This document shows, one piece after another, positions 61,111 through 64,000 of a stretch of 64,000 nucleotides of DNA. The notes under the pieces were generated by a model. The model made no database searches. It worked only from the letters and a program-made list of their open reading frames with translations, and was not told where the DNA came from. This DNA comes from Kocuria marina (GTDB taxonomy: Bacteria > Actinomycetota > Actinomycetes > Actinomycetales > Micrococcaceae), in the NCBI GenBank assembly GCA_014652975.1, contig BMZV01000005.1, positions 56,707-120,706 on the forward strand, written 5' to 3'. Made by a program: the position numbers and the translations under genes. Within the stretch, counting starts at the first letter, position 1. Every line of letters starts with the position of its first letter.

Positions 61111-61260
61111 AATTTATGAGTCACCCCGGGCCACGCGGTAACTCTCAGCCATGCCCGGGCCGCTGAGTAACTCCCAGGCGTTCCAAAGCTGTCCTGGACA
61201 TATCAGTCATTCCGGGGCCAGCCGCGAATTCCAAGTCACTCTGGAGCCACCATCGGCTGG
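61111..61260. repeat. Cluster of degenerate direct repeats, possible transposon-end remnant
   Basis: Five related blocks begin near 61117, 61145, 61164, 61203 and 61232, loosely TCAGTCATTCCGGGGCCA; examples are TGAGTCACCCCGGGCCA (61117) and CAAGTCACTCTGGAGCCAC (61232). Several are spaced about 28-29 nt. The region 61083-61368 has no gene. Multiple short repeats of this kind are found at the ends of IS21-like elements, so a solo transposon end is one reading; no transposase is present. Confidence 0.5.
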
Positions 61261-61368
61261 GCTCCATGGCCTCACGGCGCCTGAAAATTGCGCGGGGGGG
61301 GCTCAGGGCACCCAAAAGTTCCTGGCGGCCGGACGCACCCCGTAGGTCCATCCCGTGGCGCCCCCGCC

Positions 61369-62760
61369 TCAGCCCCGCCAGGGGAGGGGGATGACCTCCA
61401 CGTCTTGGCCCGCGCTCATGCCGTCCTCCGGAACCACCAGGAGCACATCCGCGTGGGCGAGACCCGAGAGCATCGTGGGACCCACGGTGGGTTCCGGCAA
61501 CACATGGCCGTCCTGAAGGTAGGCGGGAATCACGCGGGTGCGGCCTGTGGCCTCAAGGTCCTGACCCGCGGTGACGCGGCGCGTGAACGGCATGGCCTCA
61601 CCTTTGGCCCCGGCGATCAGGGCGTGCCCCACACTCAGCAGACCGGTCATCGCGGACAGCGGTGAACCGGGCAGCGCGAGCACCACGGGACCGTCGTCAG
61701 GCAGCTGGGCCACGATCACCCCGTGGGCGGGTTCTTGCGCCACGCCATCGATGATGAGGTGGGCCCCGAGATCCTCGAGGGCCTTACGGACGTGATCGTC
61801 CTCCCCGTGACCCGTGCCGCCGGTGGAGACCACGATCTCCGCACGGGCGTCGAGCAGCGAGCTCGCACCCATGGGGGCTTCCGTGAATGCGGAGATCATC
61901 CCGTCCGCGCCGTCGGCCACGCGCCGGACCTGATCCACGTTCGCGCCCAGTTCGCGCAGCGCGGCGGGCAGCTGCAGTCCGAGGACGTCGCGCACCTCAC
62001 CGGGGCCGGGAATGCCGTCCTCGACCACGTTGGCGAAACCCAGCAGCACGGTCACGCGCGGGCGGCGTCGTACGGGGAGCATGTCGTGGCCCGCGCTCGC
62101 GGCGAGACCGAGGTGGGCGGGGTTGAGCTTGCGACCGGCGCGCAGCAGGAGGTCCCCCTGCTCGATCTCCTCGCCCACGGCCCGGACGTCCTGGTTCTTC
62201 ACGAGGGTCGCTGCGGGTGTGGCGTCCTCGAGGGTGTCGCCCTCCTCGGGTCCGCGGCCGTGCTCACCGGTCGGCATGTCGCGAGCCGCGGGGTCGGCGG
62301 GGACCACGTGGCCCCGGTGGGCCTCGAGAACCGCGCGGGTCCCGAACGGGACGGCGTCCCCGGCATTGACGTGGGTGGCCTCACCCGGCTTGAGCTCCAC
62401 CACCGGGAGGATGCGCTGGTCCGGGGGCAGGGTCAGCAGCAGGCGCTCGTCGGTCTCCGCGGGGCGCGGCATGCGGATCCGCCACGGGCCCTCCCCGGCC
62501 ACGGCCCAGCCGTCCGCCGCGGCGGAGGGGTAGTGGGGCACGGGCATCTCGGCGGTCACGGACTCGGCGAGGATCTCGTCGAGGCATTTCGCCAGCGGCA
62601 ACAGGATGTTGGGGAGGGAGTGCGGGGTGCCGTAGGCGATCCGTCGGGCCTCGTCCCACGAGGCCCAGCGCACGGTCGGTTCCGACGCCGCCGAACGGTT
62701 CTCGCGCTGGTCGTCGTCCTCGTGAGCGGTGGGATCGTGCTGGTGCGGAAGTCCGGGCAT
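61369..62760 (-). CDS. moeA: Molybdopterin molybdenumtransferase MoeA
   Basis: 463 aa from ATG 62760, which has GGAGAC seven nt upstream; a reading from 62808 has no site. Domains: N-terminal MoeA_N with HYPSAAADGWAV (family SDGYAV-like), then the MogA-like domain with VSTGGTGHGEDDHV and VVLALPGSPLSAM, and the C-terminal domain. It inserts molybdenum into molybdopterin. A hydrophilic insertion lies at about 145-185. Directly follows the mobA-like gene. Confidence 0.9.
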   Translation of the reverse strand: MPGLPHQHDPTAHEDDDQRENRSAASEPTVRWASWDEARRIAYGTPHSLPNILLPLAKCLDEILAESVTAEMPVPHYPSAAADGWAVAGEGPWRIRMPRPAETDERLLLTLPPDQRILPVVELKPGEATHVNAGDAVPFGTRAVLEAHRGHVVPADPAARDMPTGEHGRGPEEGDTLEDATPAATLVKNQDVRAVGEEIEQGDLLLRAGRKLNPAHLGLAASAGHDMLPVRRRPRVTVLLGFANVVEDGIPGPGEVRDVLGLQLPAALRELGANVDQVRRVADGADGMISAFTEAPMGASSLLDARAEIVVSTGGTGHGEDDHVRKALEDLGAHLIIDGVAQEPAHGVIVAQLPDDGPVVLALPGSPLSAMTGLLSVGHALIAGAKGEAMPFTRRVTAGQDLEATGRTRVIPAYLQDGHVLPEPTVGPTMLSGLAHADVLLVVPEDGMSAGQDVEVIPLPWRG

Positions 62761-62782
62761 GATGTCTCCTCGACGTGGCGAT

Positions 62783-63391
62783 TCAGTGCAGGTCGAATCT
62801 ACGCACATCTTCCCATGTATCCACGTCGCTCGTGCTGGCGTGGGGGACGGGGACGGTGTCCAACGTCAGATGACGCCACACCGAGCGCACGGACACGTCC
62901 ACCGTGGGCACCTCGCGCAGCACCGCGCTCAGCGCCGCGGAACGGATCAGCACGGCGAGGTTCTCGGCCCGGCCCTCGTCGGACAACGCCATCACGCCGT
63001 CGACCTCCGGGGGGACGTCCTGCGCAGCCCGCACGAGCGCGGGCAGTGCGCGGTCGACATGCGGCATGTCGCATGCGAGCACCGCCGTCCACTCGTGACG
63101 TCCGCTCATGCCGTCCAGGACGACGACGCCCGCGGCCACCGCCGCCGCCGGTCCCGAGAAGGGCGGATCCTCCCGGGCGCGTAATACGTCCGGCGGCAGC
63201 CGCGGATCCTCGGGCCCCACGACCACCACGGCACCGAACAGGCTCACCGCCGCGACCGTGTGGGCCACCAGCGTGGAGCCCTTGAAGGACAACTGGGCTT
63301 TGGGGGCGCCTCCCAGCCGGGAGGAGCGGCCCCCTGCCACGACCACGGTGTCGAAGGGCAACTGCAAGGACGCGTTCGGGGAGGAGGGCAC
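62783..63391 (-). CDS. mobA: MobA-like NTP transferase (molybdenum cofactor guanylyl/cytidylyltransferase)
   Basis: 202 aa from GTG 63391, coupled to the upstream stop. The nucleotidyltransferase signature VVVAGGRSSRLGGAPKAQL (about 17-35) and the metal Asp in ACDMPHVD are clear, with GPAAAVAAG in between. It joins a nucleotide to molybdopterin. It lies 22 nt before moeA, with which it works; both would serve nitrate reductase or other molybdoenzymes outside this window. Confidence 0.9.
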   Translation of the reverse strand: MPSSPNASLQLPFDTVVVAGGRSSRLGGAPKAQLSFKGSTLVAHTVAAVSLFGAVVVVGPEDPRLPPDVLRAREDPPFSGPAAAVAAGVVVLDGMSGRHEWTAVLACDMPHVDRALPALVRAAQDVPPEVDGVMALSDEGRAENLAVLIRSAALSAVLREVPTVDVSVRSVWRHLTLDTVPVPHASTSDVDTWEDVRRFDLH

Positions 63392-63394
63392 GGC

Positions 63395-63784
63395 TCAGTG
63401 GGTGGGGGCGGCGTCGTCGGACTCCGCACCCACGGCACGCGACTTCTTGGGCAACCCGGCGATGCGCAGCGCGCATTCCACGGCCACGAGCACGAACGCG
63501 ATGTAGTACAGGATCATGGTGGGGTAGAAGTACGGGAGCTGCTGGCTCATGCCCACGAGGGACAGCGCCACCAGGACCACGGACAGCACCAGGATGACCA
63601 TGTGCGCCGTGCCGAACGCGCCGGGGCGACCCTTGCGGGCCAGGTACATGGCCGCGAGCGCGAAGAGGATGGGGAACAGCAGCTGCCCCGTGAGCGTGAT
63701 GCCGTCCTGGACGTAGGGGTAGATGCCCATGGCCTGGACGAGCGCGGTGATCACGAGCAGCACGGGAGCGACGAACGACTTCAT
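63395..63784 (-). CDS. Small four-helix membrane protein
   Basis: 129 aa. Four hydrophobic helices (FVAPVLLVITALVQAMG, FPILFALAAMYLA, MVILVLSVVLVALSLV and ILYYIAFVLVAVECALRI) with a charged tail that contains the GGCGTCGTC motif (63410). First visible gene of the mobA-moeA operon, 3 nt before mobA. Not recognised; no motif suggests a function. Confidence 0.75.
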   Translation of the reverse strand: MKSFVAPVLLVITALVQAMGIYPYVQDGITLTGQLLFPILFALAAMYLARKGRPGAFGTAHMVILVLSVVLVALSLVGMSQQLPYFYPTMILYYIAFVLVAVECALRIAGLPKKSRAVGAESDDAAPTH

Positions 63785-63850
63785 GGGGCACCAGTCTACG
63801 GGCGCGGGCCCCGGCCCTCCGCGACCGGGTCGGGCACCGTCGGCCGGGAG

Positions 63851-63965
63851 GGGACGACGTCGCTCGGTCGCCCCGCGAGCGCCTGGAGCCGTTCGCACGG
63901 ACATCCGGGAACGACGTCGCATGGTTGCCTCGCGAGCCCCCGGGAACCGGTGCGCGGACGCCGTC
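63851..63965. repeat. Imperfect tandem repeat, unit about 57 nt
   Basis: Two units start at 63851 (GGGACGACGTCGCTCGG) and 63907 (GGGAACGACGTCGCATGG) and stay similar along their length; a third seems to begin at 63966. The last 15 bases of the window are an unbroken run of G (63986-64000), which may be an assembly edge. Confidence 0.5.
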
Positions 63966-64000
63966 GGGAATCGCCCGGCAGCCTTGGGGGGGGGGGGGGG

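Noticed and set aside
1902..63418. The 9-mer as a KOPS/AIMS replication-orienting signal
   Set aside because: Copies are split 15 to 14 between strands in this window, so there is no polarity to guide a translocase.

Overview
The window is high-GC actinobacterial DNA (roughly 70% GC, many GTG starts, GGAGG-type ribosome sites, ATGA/GTGA stop-start overlaps). Gene content and gene order suggest a Micrococcaceae member, probably Kocuria-like; that placement is inference and was not checked against a database. It looks chromosomal: one tRNA-Leu(CAG), no CRISPR array and no intact insertion sequence or phage.

Region 1 (109-11637) is the most unusual part. A tightly overlapping operon encodes a double-domain alpha/beta hydrolase, an esterase lipoprotein, a phosphopantetheinyl transferase, a stand-alone carrier protein, an acyl-CoA-dehydrogenase-like flavoprotein, an amino acid:[carrier protein] ligase (a class II seryl-tRNA-synthetase relative), a DUF1839 protein and a divergent GH2-type glycosidase. 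A second, convergent double-domain hydrolase closes the locus. I read it as a compact non-ribosomal pathway that loads an amino acid on a carrier protein, modifies it and transfers it, perhaps to a cell-surface glycan. The product is unknown.

Region 2 (11853-22428) holds a HicA-like protein, RlmC, and a decayed hexuronate locus: gntK, a manD whose third metal ligand is Lys instead of Glu, and an in-frame deletion fusion of uxaC with a GPH sugar transporter. Next come a GntR regulator and a divergent amide-utilisation operon (iminopeptidase-type amidase, APC permease, acetamidase). A LacI pseudogene and a 5'-truncated membrane gene are joined by another deletion.

Region 3 (22537-33017) has a GntR-MFS operon, a TSUP exporter, a urea channel, a nickel transporter and the complete urease operon ureABCEFGD. 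Together these import urea and nickel and hydrolyse urea.

Region 4 (33348-50508) is mostly housekeeping and stress genes: DUF2254, a methyltransferase, a GNAT, a pirin/AhpD-like pair with a divergent MarR regulator, DUF808, arylamine N-acetyltransferase, an LGFP-repeat secreted hydrolase, tRNA-Leu, a thioesterase, an aldo/keto reductase, a TPR protein and a DUF2382 protein.

Region 5 (50705-63784) leans to nitrogen metabolism: a formate/nitrite channel, the giant NAD-glutamate dehydrogenase, a membrane-fused NirK-type copper nitrite reductase, and molybdenum-cofactor genes moeA and mobA.

Two themes cut across the window. There are several gene-decay scars (16.5, 21.2-22.4 and 33.3-33.7 kb). 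There is also a strongly over-represented 9-mer, GACGACGCC/GGCGTCGTC, in intergenic DNA and protein linkers.
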